NCBI RefSeq assembly: GCF_016863435.1
Contig: NZ_BOOW01000020.1
Location: 186,001-250,000 of the forward strand
Source of the DNA: Sinosporangium siamense
GTDB taxonomy: Bacteria; Actinomycetota; Actinomycetes; Streptosporangiales; Streptosporangiaceae
DNA length: 64,000 nt
Direction of reading: 5' to 3'
Shown here: piece by piece, positions 1 to 8,239 of the stretch
Position numbering within the stretch: position 1 is the first letter of the stretch
Layout of the letters: each line of letters opens with the position of its first letter
Program-made: the position numbers and the translations under genes
Notes under the pieces: model-generated
Database searches by the model: none
Told to the model about the DNA's origin: nothing
What the model saw: the letters and a program-made list of their open reading frames with translations, nothing else

Positions 1-206
1 GCGGGCGCGGGCGGGCCGGCCTCCTCGACGGTGGTCGTCTCCCAAGGGTCGGCGGGCCGCTGTGCGCCCTCCTGCGGGCGCGTCTGGAAGGTCTCGTCGG
101 CGGGCAGGAAATCCGGCCGCGCGTCGGGAGGCGACGTCTCCTCGGGGGCCGACGGAGTGCGGCCCTGCCCCTGCTCGGGCTCTTGGGCACGCCTGTCGTC
201 GGTCAT
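1..206 (-). CDS. htrA: Probable HtrA/DegP-type serine protease, N-terminal cytoplasmic tail only (partial)
   Basis: An open frame starts at an ATG (206-204) and runs off the left edge. The visible 68 residues begin MTDDRRAQEPEQGQ and are acidic, proline-rich and disordered. Such tails precede the membrane helix of actinobacterial HtrA proteases. No protease domain is visible, so the assignment rests on gene order alone: sigE, rseA, an rseB-like gene, then this gene on the same strand, matching the M. tuberculosis sigE-rseA-htrA order. It starts about 118 bp after the rseB-like gene. The product would be a membrane-anchored periplasmic quality-control protease linked to envelope stress. Another membrane protein with a disordered N-terminus cannot be excluded. 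Confidence 0.5.
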   Translation of the reverse strand, partial: MTDDRRAQEPEQGQGRTPSAPEETSPPDARPDFLPADETFQTRPQEGAQRPADPWETTTVEEAGPPAP

Positions 207-323
207 GTATAGATCACCCCTTGTCTCACGCGCGGCAGCTCCTGTCGGAGCGATGCTATTTTCTCGGCTTGGCCATACGAGAGATGTAAAGCCGAGAGCC
301 CGCCCCGAGGCGAGGGGGCCGAC

Positions 324-1358
324 TTACTCGAAGGGGTTGACCCAGGCGAAAACGGCTTGGGCTCCGCGCCCGAGCCTCTCCCACACCCCGGGCTCGGGAT
401 CATGAGGCAGCGCGGCGACCGCGGCGTCGACCATGTCCGCCGGCGCGTCGGTGAAGACGGTGTAGACATGACCTCCACTCGCCCAGATCAACTCCTGCTC
501 GACCGAGTCTCGAACCCAGATCGTATGCCCACCGCGGCGTTCGGAGCGCCAGCCCCCCAGTCCCTCCTCGTCGAGGGTGCCGGGCTGGACGAAGACCGAG
601 ATGACCGACAATCCGTCGGAGTAGCCGAGGCGGAGGTAGCCGCCCTCGGCTTCGGACGCGGAGAAGAGCTCAAGCCTGCCGGGGAGCACGCTGGGGAAGG
701 TCCAGCCTTTCGCCTGGAGCGCGAGAACGTCGGGGGCCGCGTAGACGGAGGTGTCCGTGGCCGCGGCGATCTTGGGCGCGGCGGCCGTGGACCGGAAGTC
801 GATGAAAGCGCTCGCGCTGGCCAGGCGCCCCCGGCCGTCGAGGATCTCGCGGCGCAGGATGACGCCGCTGGCATCGTCGATCCAGTAGCGCGCGGCGTCG
901 GCGCCGCCGGGGCGCACCACATGCACGACGCTGCTGGGCCGCCCGCAGACCTGGCCGCCGCCCGCCGCCACCACCTGGTAGTTGCGGGCCATAACGTCGA
1001 TCATCTCGTCCTGCGGGGCGACCAGGCCGCCCGCAGGAGAGGCCGGATCGACGCGTTCGAGGGTGCCGGAGGCCTCGGGGTCGGTCACCGTCGGCCGGAC
1101 GGTCATGCCGAGCCCCGGCGTGCTCGTGATCTCGATCAGCGACGAGACCGACCCGTGCGGGCTCCACGAGGTCACGAACTGCGTGCCGTAGTAGGACTCG
1201 GCGCGTGCCGCGCCTGCGGCCTGGCGGAGCAGGGCCAGGCCGCTGTCGTCGGTCTCATTGTCGTCGGGCGCGGCCGCGTGGGCGGAACCACCCGTCACCG
1301 CGAGCACCAGGAGCAGGACCGCCGCCGAGGCGACGGCGGCGGTGGGCAGGCGGCTCAC
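324..1358 (-). CDS. Secreted RseB/MucB-like sigma-E regulatory protein
   Basis: This 344-residue protein starts with a clear signal peptide (about residues 1-30, ending near AHAAA). The body resembles the MucB/RseB N-terminal fold, a LolA-like sheet that senses envelope stress and acts on the anti-sigma factor. The start ATG overlaps the anti-sigma stop codon by 4 bp, so translation is probably coupled. The family assignment comes from domain style and from its place directly after the anti-sigma factor. It most likely modulates release of the sigma factor in response to lipid or envelope damage. Some actinobacteria lack this gene between rseA and htrA. Confidence 0.65.
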   Translation of the reverse strand: MSRLPTAAVASAAVLLLVLAVTGGSAHAAAPDDNETDDSGLALLRQAAGAARAESYYGTQFVTSWSPHGSVSSLIEITSTPGLGMTVRPTVTDPEASGTLERVDPASPAGGLVAPQDEMIDVMARNYQVVAAGGGQVCGRPSSVVHVVRPGGADAARYWIDDASGVILRREILDGRGRLASASAFIDFRSTAAAPKIAAATDTSVYAAPDVLALQAKGWTFPSVLPGRLELFSASEAEGGYLRLGYSDGLSVISVFVQPGTLDEEGLGGWRSERRGGHTIWVRDSVEQELIWASGGHVYTVFTDAPADMVDAAVAALPHDPEPGVWERLGRGAQAVFAWVNPFE

Positions 1359-1927
1359 GGCCGAGGAACGGCAGAAGCAGGCGTTCCGTAGGGAACCGTG
1401 GTGTTGTGCTGCTGCTTGAACATCTCAACCGGCGGGACCACGGGCTTCGGGTCGGAACCTCCGACAACGAAGAGCGTGCCGATCGCGACGGCCGCTGAAG
1501 CGACACCTGCCGCGACATATCCCACTTTGCGTCTAGTGCTGCTTCGCTGCCCACGCCCCGGACCGGTCAGTCCGAACCCGACGCCCCGCCGCGGCCGGTT
1601 GTCCACGGGCGCGAAACTATAGGGCCCCGGTAGCGAAACCCCGCCAAAGGCAGGTGCGGACTTCTCTTGGGAGCTCCCATCTGGAAAGGGACGCATCCTG
1701 GGCGGCAATGGGCCACCCGGCTCACCCATACGAAGAAGCGACATGGTCAGGTCGGTCGGCATCGACGGCCCCGGCAAGGCGCGCAGCCGCCCCTTGAGGG
1801 CGCGCATGGCCTCGACCTCCGACCTGCAGTCGGCGCAGAAAGTCAGGTGGGCGAGCGCGCGCTCGCGCTCGTGGTGGTTCAGTTCGCCGTCGACGAGCGC
1901 GGAAACGCGCTCTCCAAGATGGCTCAT
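1355..1927 (-). CDS. rseA: ZAS-type anti-sigma factor (RseA-like)
   Basis: This 190-residue protein has a zinc-binding anti-sigma domain at the N-terminus: His27-x3-Cys31-x2-Cys34, in HLTFCADC. One hydrophobic segment near residues 135-160 (VGYVAAGVASAAVAIGTLFV) would anchor it in the membrane. It starts 2 bp after the sigma factor stop and overlaps the RseB-like start by 4 bp, which indicates a tight stress operon. It is expected to bind and silence the adjacent ECF sigma factor until stress inactivates it. The HxxxCxxC motif often marks redox- or kinase-responsive members of this family. Confidence 0.85.
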   Translation of the reverse strand: MSHLGERVSALVDGELNHHERERALAHLTFCADCRSEVEAMRALKGRLRALPGPSMPTDLTMSLLRMGEPGGPLPPRMRPFPDGSSQEKSAPAFGGVSLPGPYSFAPVDNRPRRGVGFGLTGPGRGQRSSTRRKVGYVAAGVASAAVAIGTLFVVGGSDPKPVVPPVEMFKQQHNTTVPYGTPASAVPRP

Positions 1928-1929
1928 AT

Positions 1930-2559
1930 CTACACTTCCTCCCCACGTGTCATGGTCGGGGGGAGTGGCTCGCTCCGGGGTGCCCGGTGGTCCAGCGCCT
2001 CCCTGAGCTGCGCGCGGCCACGGTGGATCCGGCTGCGGACCGTGCCCAGCTTGACACCGAGCGTGGCCGCGATCTCCTCGTAGGAGAGGCCCTCGATGTC
2101 ACACAGCACAACAGCCGCTCGGAATTCAGGCGCCAGAGCATCGAGCGCCGCTTGAATATCGGCCTCAAGATGAGCGTCGTCATAGACCTGGGCGGGAGAC
2201 GGCTCGCGCCCGCGCAGCCGCTCGGCCGCGTCGTCCGCGAGTCCCTCGAAACGGATGCGCTGCCTGCGCCGCGCCATGTCGAGGAAAAGGTTGGTGGTGA
2301 TCCGGTGCAGCCAACCCTCGAACGTGCCGGGCTGGTAGTTCGACAACGACCGGAAAACCCGGACAAACACCTCTTGTGTGAGGTCTTCGGCGTCGTGCAC
2401 GTTGCCGGTCAGCCGATAGGCCAGCCGATACACACGAGCCGAATGCGTCCGAACGACATCCTCCCAACTGGGAGGCGTCCATTCAGACAAGGGAGCATCC
2501 GCCTGGTGGTCGGGCTCGTCCACCAGCACTCCTCTCTCCGGGACCACCGCTACCGCCAT
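1930..2559 (-). CDS. sigE: ECF RNA polymerase sigma factor, SigE type
   Basis: Regions 2 and 4 of an ECF sigma factor are both clear. Region 2 includes [10 protein letters not shown] and [18 protein letters not shown]. Region 4 includes [20 protein letters not shown] followed by [11 protein letters not shown] chose ATG 2559 (209 aa, [10 protein letters not shown]). The longer frame up to 2757 would overlap the divergent methyltransferase start. A GTG at about 2529, closer to an AGAGGAG, is an alternative start. The gene heads the sigE-rseA-rseB operon. A consensus ECF promoter lies upstream (2629-2654), so it probably controls itself. In M. tuberculosis the equivalent responds to surface stress. 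Confidence 0.88.
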   Translation of the reverse strand: MAVAVVPERGVLVDEPDHQADAPLSEWTPPSWEDVVRTHSARVYRLAYRLTGNVHDAEDLTQEVFVRVFRSLSNYQPGTFEGWLHRITTNLFLDMARRRQRIRFEGLADDAAERLRGREPSPAQVYDDAHLEADIQAALDALAPEFRAAVVLCDIEGLSYEEIAATLGVKLGTVRSRIHRGRAQLREALDHRAPRSEPLPPTMTRGEEV

Positions 2560-2628
2560 AGTGCCTGGTTTCGTCCCTCCGTGCGTACTCACTACCCACT
2601 GGGGCGGCAAAGGCCGCTTAAACCGTGC

Positions 2629-2654
2629 AACGCACCGGGGGTGACATGAGTTCC
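2629..2654 (-). promoter_or_regulatory. ECF sigma autoregulatory promoter (GGAAC-N17-CGTT)
   Basis: Read on the minus strand, GGAAC (2654-2650) is followed after exactly 17 bp by CGTT (2632-2629), in the contexts GGGAACT and GCGTTG. This matches the published SigE/SigR-type consensus in actinobacteria. It would start transcription roughly 60 bp upstream of the sigE ATG. Confidence 0.75.
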
Positions 2655-2722
2655 CGATCCTGGTTGACTCCCCTAGGCTTCGAGCCAGTGACCGGTCAGC
2701 ACAAGGGTGGGAGGAGAGGCCG

Positions 2723-3370
2723 ATGACCGCGACGCCGACCAGTCCGGTGGAGGCCACTCTGGCCTATGCCGAGGATTTTCACCATGAGGACGAGATCCTC
2801 ATAACCGCTCGCGCCCGAGGGGAGGAACTCGGCGCGATGCCCATCCGGCCCGGCGGCGGAGCCGCACTCTGCTTCCTCGCCACCGCGATCAACGCCAAGG
2901 CGGTCGTGGAGATCGGCACCGGCTGCGGTGTCTCCGGCCTCTGGCTCCTGCGCGGCATGCGCCCCGACGGCCAGCTCACCAGCGTCGACGTCGAGCCCGA
3001 GCACCAGCGCATGGCCCGCCAGGTCTTCGGCGCCGCAGGATTCTCCGGCGGCCGCACCCGCCTCATCGCCGGCCGCGCCCTGGACGTGCTGCCCCGCCTC
3101 GCCGACGGCAGCTACGACCTCGTCTTCTGCGACGGCGCCAAGCTGGAATACGCCGACTATCTGGCCGAGGCCGTGCGCCTCCTGCGCGTCGGGGGCATTG
3201 TCGCCTTCGACAACGCCCTCTGGCGCCACCGCGTGCCCGACCCCACCCAGCGCGACCCCGACACCGTCGCCCTCCGCGAGGTCGGCCGCCTCGTGCAGAG
3301 CGAGGAGCGCCTCCGGCCACTCCTCATCCCTCTCGGCGACGGCCTCCTGGCGGCCATCAAACTCGCCTGA
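2723..3370 (+). CDS. SAM-dependent O-methyltransferase (Rv1220c-like)
   Basis: This 215-residue protein of the class I (COMT-like) methyltransferase family has motif I at [16 protein letters not shown]. An acidic ribose-binding residue lies in SVDVEPEHQ, and the YDLVFCDG strand with a metal-binding Asp is visible. GGAGAGG lies 4 bp upstream of the ATG. It is divergent from sigE, an arrangement conserved in mycobacteria (Rv1220c next to sigE). The substrate is unknown; small catechol-type acceptors are usual for the family. A strong hairpin follows at 3399-3426. Confidence 0.85.
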   Translation: MTATPTSPVEATLAYAEDFHHEDEILITARARGEELGAMPIRPGGGAALCFLATAINAKAVVEIGTGCGVSGLWLLRGMRPDGQLTSVDVEPEHQRMARQVFGAAGFSGGRTRLIAGRALDVLPRLADGSYDLVFCDGAKLEYADYLAEAVRLLRVGGIVAFDNALWRHRVPDPTQRDPDTVALREVGRLVQSEERLRPLLIPLGDGLLAAIKLA

Positions 3371-3400
3371 GGCCCCCACCGAACCTGAGGCCCCCACCGA
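3366..3400 (+). repeat. 17-bp tandem repeat containing the methyltransferase stop codon
   Basis: CCTGAGGCCCCCACCGA occurs at 3366-3382 and again at 3384-3400, a period of 18 bp. The first copy contains the TGA stop of the methyltransferase. It is one of four stop-codon-spanning duplications in the first 12 kb. Confidence 0.9.
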
Positions 3401-3426
3401 TCGGGCGCCGCTCCTGGCGCCCGATC
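3399..3426 (+). terminator. Perfect 11-bp hairpin after the methyltransferase
   Basis: GATCGGGCGCC (3399-3409) pairs perfectly with GGCGCCCGATC (3416-3426) across a 6-nt loop, 28 bp after the stop. There is no U-tract, which is common for actinobacterial terminators. Confidence 0.75.
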
Positions 3427-3830
3427 GCGAACCCTCGCGACCGGGTTCCTGATCGCGAAGCCCCGTGGGCGTCCGGACATCTGGCCGGAAATCTGATCGC
3501 GAGCCGCCGGCCCGCGGCCGGCCGCGGACACACTTTCCCCGGCACCGACGCCTAGCGCCGCGCACGCCTCCCATCACGAGACCCCATGGCTGTGAACGCC
3601 ATTTCCCGTGCCTTGCGCGCCGCTTTCCGTGCCTTGACGCCCCAACGGGGCCACGGCGCCTCAGGCCGGTCCCCGAAAAGCTTTGCTCCCGGGCCGAGAT
3701 CGGCTTTGCCGTACCGGCGTCACCGAGGTCGGCCCTGGAACCCGCCACATCCGCAGGTACGGCAGTGGCCTGGAGAGCAGCCGATCGGAAAGCATGACCG
3801 TCGAGCCCCGAGTGCCGCAGGAAAGCGGAA
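3427..3830. other. Intergenic stretch without a recognisable gene
   Basis: This lies between the ends of two convergent genes. It is GC-rich, with short imperfect repeats such as the doubled CGTGCCTTG near 3608 and 3630. Frames that stay open here show no family resemblance. No promoter or RNA gene was recognised. Confidence 0.6.
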
Positions 3831-3864
3831 GGCCTGGCCGGTGGGGTCACCCGGTGGCCAGGCC
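3831..3864 (-). terminator. Hairpin downstream of pepA
   Basis: GGCCTGGCC (3831-3839) pairs with GGCCAGGCC (3856-3864). The loop itself holds a small GGG/CCC stem. It lies about 50 bp beyond the pepA stop on the minus strand. Confidence 0.6.
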
Positions 3865-3914
3865 CTGCTTGCTTCTCCCAGGGTCGTCTCAGGCCCTTCT
3901 CCCGGACGGCGGGG

Positions 3915-5381
3915 TCAGGAGGGGTCGGTGGTCAGCCATTGGAGAAGGAGACGCACTCCGAAGCCGGTCGCGCCCTTGGCGTTAAGGCCCGCGTCGACGG
4001 TGCTGCGGCCGACGCCGGCGATGTCGAGGTGGGCCCAGGGGCGCTGACCGACGAACTCGCGGAGGAACAGGGCGGCGGTCACCACCTGGGCGCCGTAGGT
4101 GTTGGCGGTCTCCAGGTTGGCGAGGTCGGCGACGTCGGATTTGAGCGCGGGCCGATAGTCCTCGACGAGCGGCATGAGCCACAGGGGGTCGCCGGCGGTG
4201 CGGCCGGCGGCGGCGAGATCGTCGGCGAGGGTGTCGTCGGAGGAGAAGTAGGCGCAGACGTCGCGGCCCAGGGCGACGGTCACGGCGCCGGTGAGAGTGG
4301 CGAGGTCGATCACCACGTCGGGGTCGAGGGCGGCGTCGGCGTAGGCGAGGGCGTCGGCCAGGACGAGGCGGCCTTCGGCGTCGGTGTTGCGCACCTCGAC
4401 GGTGCGTCCGCCGTAGTGGGTGATGATGTCGCCTGGCCGCATGGCGCTGCCGGACGGCATGTTCTCCGCGGCGGCGACCAGGCCGGTGACCTTGGCCTTG
4501 ACGCCCAGCTCGCGCAGCGCGCCCATGACCGCGATCACGACTCCGCCGCCCGCCATGTCGGTCTTCTGGAGCTTCATGGCGTCTGTGGGCTTGAGTGACA
4601 GGCCACCACTGTCGAAGGTGATGCCCTTGCCGACGAGCACGATGTGCCGGAGCGCCGTGCCGTCGTGGTCGTCGGGCTCGTAGGTCATCTGGATCAGCCG
4701 CGGCTCATATGCCGATCCCCCGCCCACGGCGAGAATGCCGCCGAAGCCCTCGTCACGCAGCCTCTCCACGTCCCAGACGACGGTGGGGAGCCCTTGTTCG
4801 GCGGCGCGCTCGGCGAGCCAGACGGGGCTTTTCACGGAGCCTGGCGTGTTGGCGAGGTCCCTGGCCACGGCGACGGCGCGGGCGAGGATCTCCCCCCTGC
4901 GCACGGCAGACTCGATCGAGCCGGAGACCTTGGCCTCCTCCCCGGCGGGCGCCTCGCCCGCGGACACGGCGAACTCGACCGCGGCGACGGCCTTGGACGG
5001 CGCGGACCCCATAGTGAACGTGTAACTGGCGAGAAGGACACCTTCGACGAAGGCCGCGACCTCCCCGTCGGGCAGCACCACGCTCAAGGAGGGACGGCCC
5101 TTGGCCGCCCGCGCGACCGCCGCCCCGGCGCGGCGCAACGCGGCGGCCCCGGCGTCGCCGACCCCGTAGAGCAACACGCGCCCCACGCTCTCGCCGCGCA
5201 CCACGGGCACCTCGACAATCTCTCCCGCCTCGCCTTTGGCCTCGTGGTAGGCCAGCAACCCGGCCACGGGCACGGGTAGGTCGGGGGCGTCGGGCAACAG
5301 GTCGCGGCCGAAGGGTATGGCCAGCAACTGTGCGCCGTCACTCGCGTGAGAGCGTACGGTGACCGAGGTGTCCAGTGGCAC
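3915..5381 (-). CDS. pepA: Leucyl aminopeptidase, M17 family
   Basis: A cytosolic dinuclear-metal aminopeptidase of 488 residues, the usual family length. The signature NTDAEGRLVLADAL lies near residue 331, and the upstream metal/lysine region GKGITFDSGGLSLKP is intact. I chose GTG 5381 (VPLDTSVTV) because AAGGAG lies 5 bp upstream; an in-frame ATG at 5423 has no such site. It cleaves N-terminal residues during peptide turnover. It is monocistronic and ends toward the methyltransferase, with a hairpin at 3831-3864. The stretch between its start and the DUF3117 gene has no further recognised gene. Confidence 0.93.
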   Translation of the reverse strand: MPLDTSVTVRSHASDGAQLLAIPFGRDLLPDAPDLPVPVAGLLAYHEAKGEAGEIVEVPVVRGESVGRVLLYGVGDAGAAALRRAGAAVARAAKGRPSLSVVLPDGEVAAFVEGVLLASYTFTMGSAPSKAVAAVEFAVSAGEAPAGEEAKVSGSIESAVRRGEILARAVAVARDLANTPGSVKSPVWLAERAAEQGLPTVVWDVERLRDEGFGGILAVGGGSAYEPRLIQMTYEPDDHDGTALRHIVLVGKGITFDSGGLSLKPTDAMKLQKTDMAGGGVVIAVMGALRELGVKAKVTGLVAAAENMPSGSAMRPGDIITHYGGRTVEVRNTDAEGRLVLADALAYADAALDPDVVIDLATLTGAVTVALGRDVCAYFSSDDTLADDLAAAGRTAGDPLWLMPLVEDYRPALKSDVADLANLETANTYGAQVVTAALFLREFVGQRPWAHLDIAGVGRSTVDAGLNAKGATGFGVRLLLQWLTTDPS

Positions 5382-5648
5382 GTCTTCTCCTTGCGTATTC
5401 CGGGGGGCGCGGCATGAGCGCAATTCGTCCGGTTCGCGAGTCTGGCGTACCGCGCTGACTCTGGCCAGTTCCCCCAGTCAAGGACCTACTTCGCCTTTAA
5501 CGAACGATCGACGTCGGAGCGGAATCGTTCCGTGGGCTTGCCCTGGCAACGCGATGGCCCCGGCGCAAATGCCGCTCCTACGGCGACATGCGTCCGGGGC
5601 CGTCTGAAGCCTGCGTTTGCAGGACCGACCTCGCGGGGACGTCCCCCG

Positions 5649-5816
5649 TCAGCCCACTACGTTCTTCAACGCGTCTCCGAGGTCGCGAGCCTCGTCGGCG
5701 GACAACTCGACGACGAGCCGGCCGCCACCTTCCAGAGGGACCCGCATGACAATGCCTCGGCCTTCCTTGGTGACCTCCAGCGGACCATCGCCGGTCCGTG
5801 GCTTCATCGCCGCCAT
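5649..5816 (-). CDS. DUF3117 family small protein (55 aa)
   Basis: Begins MAAMKPRTGDGPLEVTKEGR and ends LGDALKNVVG. This is the full length of the actinobacterial DUF3117 family. The central GRGIVMRVPLEGGGRLVVE reads as two beta strands, followed by a short helix. The ATG at 5816 is preceded by GGAAGGG. A longer frame exists upstream, but only this part is conserved family sequence. The M. tuberculosis relative (Rv1211, as I recall it) sits beside tagA, and a tag gene lies nearby here too. The function is unknown. Confidence 0.85.
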   Translation of the reverse strand: MAAMKPRTGDGPLEVTKEGRGIVMRVPLEGGGRLVVELSADEARDLGDALKNVVG

Positions 5817-6679
5817 GCGTGTATCCCTTCCTGCATTGGACTCCGCGGTTGCGATCCCCGACCGCCCCAACGGGTGGCCGACGCATTCACGTCTTCTGTG
5901 ATGTCCTATTATCCCGCCTCGGAGCCACTTCCGGGTAACGATCTCCTCCCGGAATGCGGACACGACCCGCTCGCCCCGGCCCTGACCCGGCACTTGACCG
6001 TCCCGCGTCAACGACCCGGAACCCGGCTCTGATCAGCGCAAACTCATCCAGGCGAGCGCATGCCCACGCGGGCCCGTCCCGCTTCGCAAAGGCGTTCGGC
6101 ACGTGTCCGGAGTTCGCCTGAGGCGCATGACCCGGACTCACCGCGAGGGGGTCATTGAGCGCGAACGAGACCAAGAGCCGCCTTCCCGAGCACGACGGGA
6201 AGCAAGGGTGAGCGGGGAAAGAATTTACCCTTTCATAAGGATGATTTGACCTCACATTGCCCCTCCAAAGCCCGCGAGCGCGGCGGCAGGATCACGCCGG
6301 AGGAACCCGCCTTTCCGGGGTAGGGCACAGCCACGCAAGACCGGGTCCGCAGGAGCCGCCAGGCCGGCCCCACCACGCCCACGGATGTTTCGAACGTCCA
6401 ACACAGTCGGCACCGCCACCTATTCCCCAGCTTTCACAGGAGTCCCACAGGTACGTGCTGCCGAGGGGGCGCTGGACCTGTATCGCACCCTCGTCGAGCG
6501 GGTACGGCAGGAGGCCTGCGCCCGGGGATGGCGACCTCCTGTCCGGAACCCGGCAACCGCCCTGAACACCCTCACCGACCCGCCGAGCGGGTGCTCGGGG
6601 ACACAGGAGAACACCGGGAGACAGGAGGGGGCAGAACCCCCTCACCACGACATAAGCGCACGTCATCCGCACCAAGCCT
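5817..6679. other. Long intergenic region, no gene recognised
   Basis: About 860 bp between the DUF3117 gene and the SRPBCC promoter. Several frames stay open on both strands, but none shows a family motif, a ribosome-binding site and codon-phase GC together. A short AT-rich pocket near 6213-6250 may hold a promoter. It may be degraded coding sequence. Confidence 0.5.
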
Positions 6680-6726
6680 CCGACAACTTCGATTTTCTTG
6701 ACAACTGAAATTGTCGGTGAGAGGCT
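6680..6726 (+). promoter_or_regulatory. Promoter with overlapping inverted repeats ahead of the SRPBCC gene
   Basis: TTGACA (6698-6703) is followed after 17 bp by a weak -10, GAGGCT (6721-6726). CCGACAA (6680-6686) and TTGTCGG (6711-6717) are inverted around the -35. A tighter repeat, GACAA-N6-TTGTC, overlaps the -35 itself. This is the geometry of a repressor operator, although no regulator gene is adjacent. Confidence 0.5.
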
Positions 6727-6814
6727 AGGCCGCATGTTCGACGCCGCATCGGATCACAGTCGCCGTCCACCCGGTTGTGCGGATCCACGCGCCTGAGACG
6801 AAGGGGTGCCCAAC

Positions 6815-7561
6815 GTGGGTCGCGAGTGGGAGCAATACGACGAGGTCGAGGTCGACGCGACCCCGGAGCAGGTATGGGAGGCCATCGCCACCGGACCGGG
6901 CTATGACTCCTGGTTCATGGGACGCACCGAGCTGGACCCGGGCGAGGGCGGTGCCGTCCGCACAGACCTGGGGGGTTACGTCATGGAGTCGACGATCACC
7001 GAGTGGGAGCCGCTGCGGCGGTTCGCCTTCCGCGGTGACGAGAGTCCTGACGGGCGGTTCATCGCCTTCCAGTTCTTCATCGAGGGGCGCGAGCGGTCCG
7101 GCACGACGCTGCGGCTGGTGACCAACGGGTTCCTCCCCGGCGACGACTGGGAGGCCGAGTTCGAGGCGATGCGCATAGGCGGCGCGATGTACTTCGCCAC
7201 GCTCGTCGCGTATCTCACCCACTTCGCCGGGCGCACCGCCACGCCGATCACGGTGTCGGCTCCGGCTGTGCCGTACGCCGTGGCGGTGTTCGAGCGGCTG
7301 CCGGAGGCGCTTGGGCTGGCCGCCGAGCCGGCGGTCGGTGACCGGACGCGGGTCGCGCCGGACGGCCTGCCGGAGATCGACGGCGTCGTGGACTTCGTCA
7401 ACCGGGATGCGATCGGGATCCGGACGCACGATGCGCTGTACCGCTTTGTGCGGGGGTTCGACGGCCCGATGGTCGTCACGCACCATGTCTTCGCCGAGAG
7501 CGTGGACCGCAAGGAAGCCGAGCAGGCATGGCGGGCATGGCTGGCCCGTCTGTCCGCTTGA
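6815..7561 (+). CDS. SRPBCC (AHSA1-like) domain protein
   Basis: A 248-residue protein with a START/AHSA1 fold: VEVDATPEQVWEAIATGPGY at the N-terminus and a typical GGYVMESTITEWEPLRRFAF strand pair. These proteins bind hydrophobic ligands in a cavity, and many are regulated with ArsR-type repressors. The second half (from about residue 135) looks like a further ligand-binding domain. I chose GTG 6815, 8 bp after AAGGGG; GTG 6806 overlaps that site. It is followed at 21 bp by a RibD_C gene, probably in one operon. The ligand is unknown. Confidence 0.7.
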   Translation: MGREWEQYDEVEVDATPEQVWEAIATGPGYDSWFMGRTELDPGEGGAVRTDLGGYVMESTITEWEPLRRFAFRGDESPDGRFIAFQFFIEGRERSGTTLRLVTNGFLPGDDWEAEFEAMRIGGAMYFATLVAYLTHFAGRTATPITVSAPAVPYAVAVFERLPEALGLAAEPAVGDRTRVAPDGLPEIDGVVDFVNRDAIGIRTHDALYRFVRGFDGPMVVTHHVFAESVDRKEAEQAWRAWLARLSA

Positions 7562-7582
7562 GAGGTAAAAGGAGAAAGTCAG

Positions 7583-8122
7583 ATGAGAAAGATCGTGAGT
7601 GGACTCTTCATCTCGCTCGACGGCGTGGTGGAGGCCCCTGACCAGTGGCACTTCCCCTACTTCGACGATGACATGGGCAACGCCGTCCAGAACATGATGA
7701 AGGACAGCGACGCCATGCTCCTGGGACGTCACACATATGAGGAGTTCGCGGCATACTGGCCCACCTCGACCGACGAGATCGCCGGCCACATGAACGGCAC
7801 CCAGAAATACGTCGTGTCCAACACCCTCAATTCGCTCGACTGGCAGAACTCGACGCTGATCAGCGGCGACGTCGCCAAGGAGCTGACCCGGCTCAAGGAG
7901 CAGCCCGGCCAGAACATCAGCGCGACCGGCAGCGGCACACTCGTCGCCTCGTTGCTGCGGGAGGGGCTGCTCGACGAGCTGCACCTGCTGGTGCACCCGA
8001 TCGTGGTCGGCACCGGCAAGCGGCTCTTCGAGGAAGGCTCACAGGTGCCGCTGCGCCTGACCGACTCGCAGATCTTCGGCAGCGGTGTGCTCTACCTGAC
8101 GTATCAGCGGGCGGATTCATAA
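7583..8122 (+). CDS. Dihydrofolate reductase-like (RibD C-terminal domain) protein
   Basis: A 179-residue protein starting MRKIVSGLFISLDGVVEAPD, the standard opening of the RibD_C/DHFR-like family. GRHTYEEFAAYWP and SGTLVASLLREGLLDELHL are the usual later motifs for NADPH binding. AAAGGAG lies 8 bp upstream of the ATG. It is a predicted NAD(P)H-dependent reductase of unknown substrate, not the housekeeping FolA, and is probably co-transcribed with the SRPBCC gene. It runs toward tag, with an 88-bp gap containing the duplicated tag 3' end. Confidence 0.8.
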   Translation: MRKIVSGLFISLDGVVEAPDQWHFPYFDDDMGNAVQNMMKDSDAMLLGRHTYEEFAAYWPTSTDEIAGHMNGTQKYVVSNTLNSLDWQNSTLISGDVAKELTRLKEQPGQNISATGSGTLVASLLREGLLDELHLLVHPIVVGTGKRLFEEGSQVPLRLTDSQIFGSGVLYLTYQRADS

Positions 8123-8167
8123 CGTGGAGCGCCGCATGTGGTGCGGTCGCCCGGCCGCATCACACAG

Positions 8168-8239
8168 GGCGTTCACATGACCAGGCGAAGCCCGTCGACC
8201 GCCCCGGCGTTCACGTGGGCAGGCGGAGCCCGTCGACCG
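8168..8239. repeat. Imperfect 34-bp direct repeat of the tag 3' end
   Basis: 8168-8201 and 8206-8239 match at 30 of 34 positions with a 38-bp period. The right copy contains the last codons and stop of tag. The left copy, outside the gene, would still read DGLRLVM-stop in the same orientation. Confidence 0.85.

Noticed and set aside
2696-3850. 384-codon minus-strand frame over the O-methyltransferase
   Set aside because: Antisense to a recognised gene and repetitive in the intergenic part; not coding.
5500-5540. Possible ECF promoter (GGAAC...CGTT) upstream of pepA
   Set aside because: The spacer is 20 bp, outside the 16-18 bp range.
6292-6735. Minus-strand frame and an overlapping plus-strand frame in the 5.8-6.8 kb gap
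   Set aside because: Neither has a convincing ribosome-binding site or any recognisable domain; both look like chance frames.
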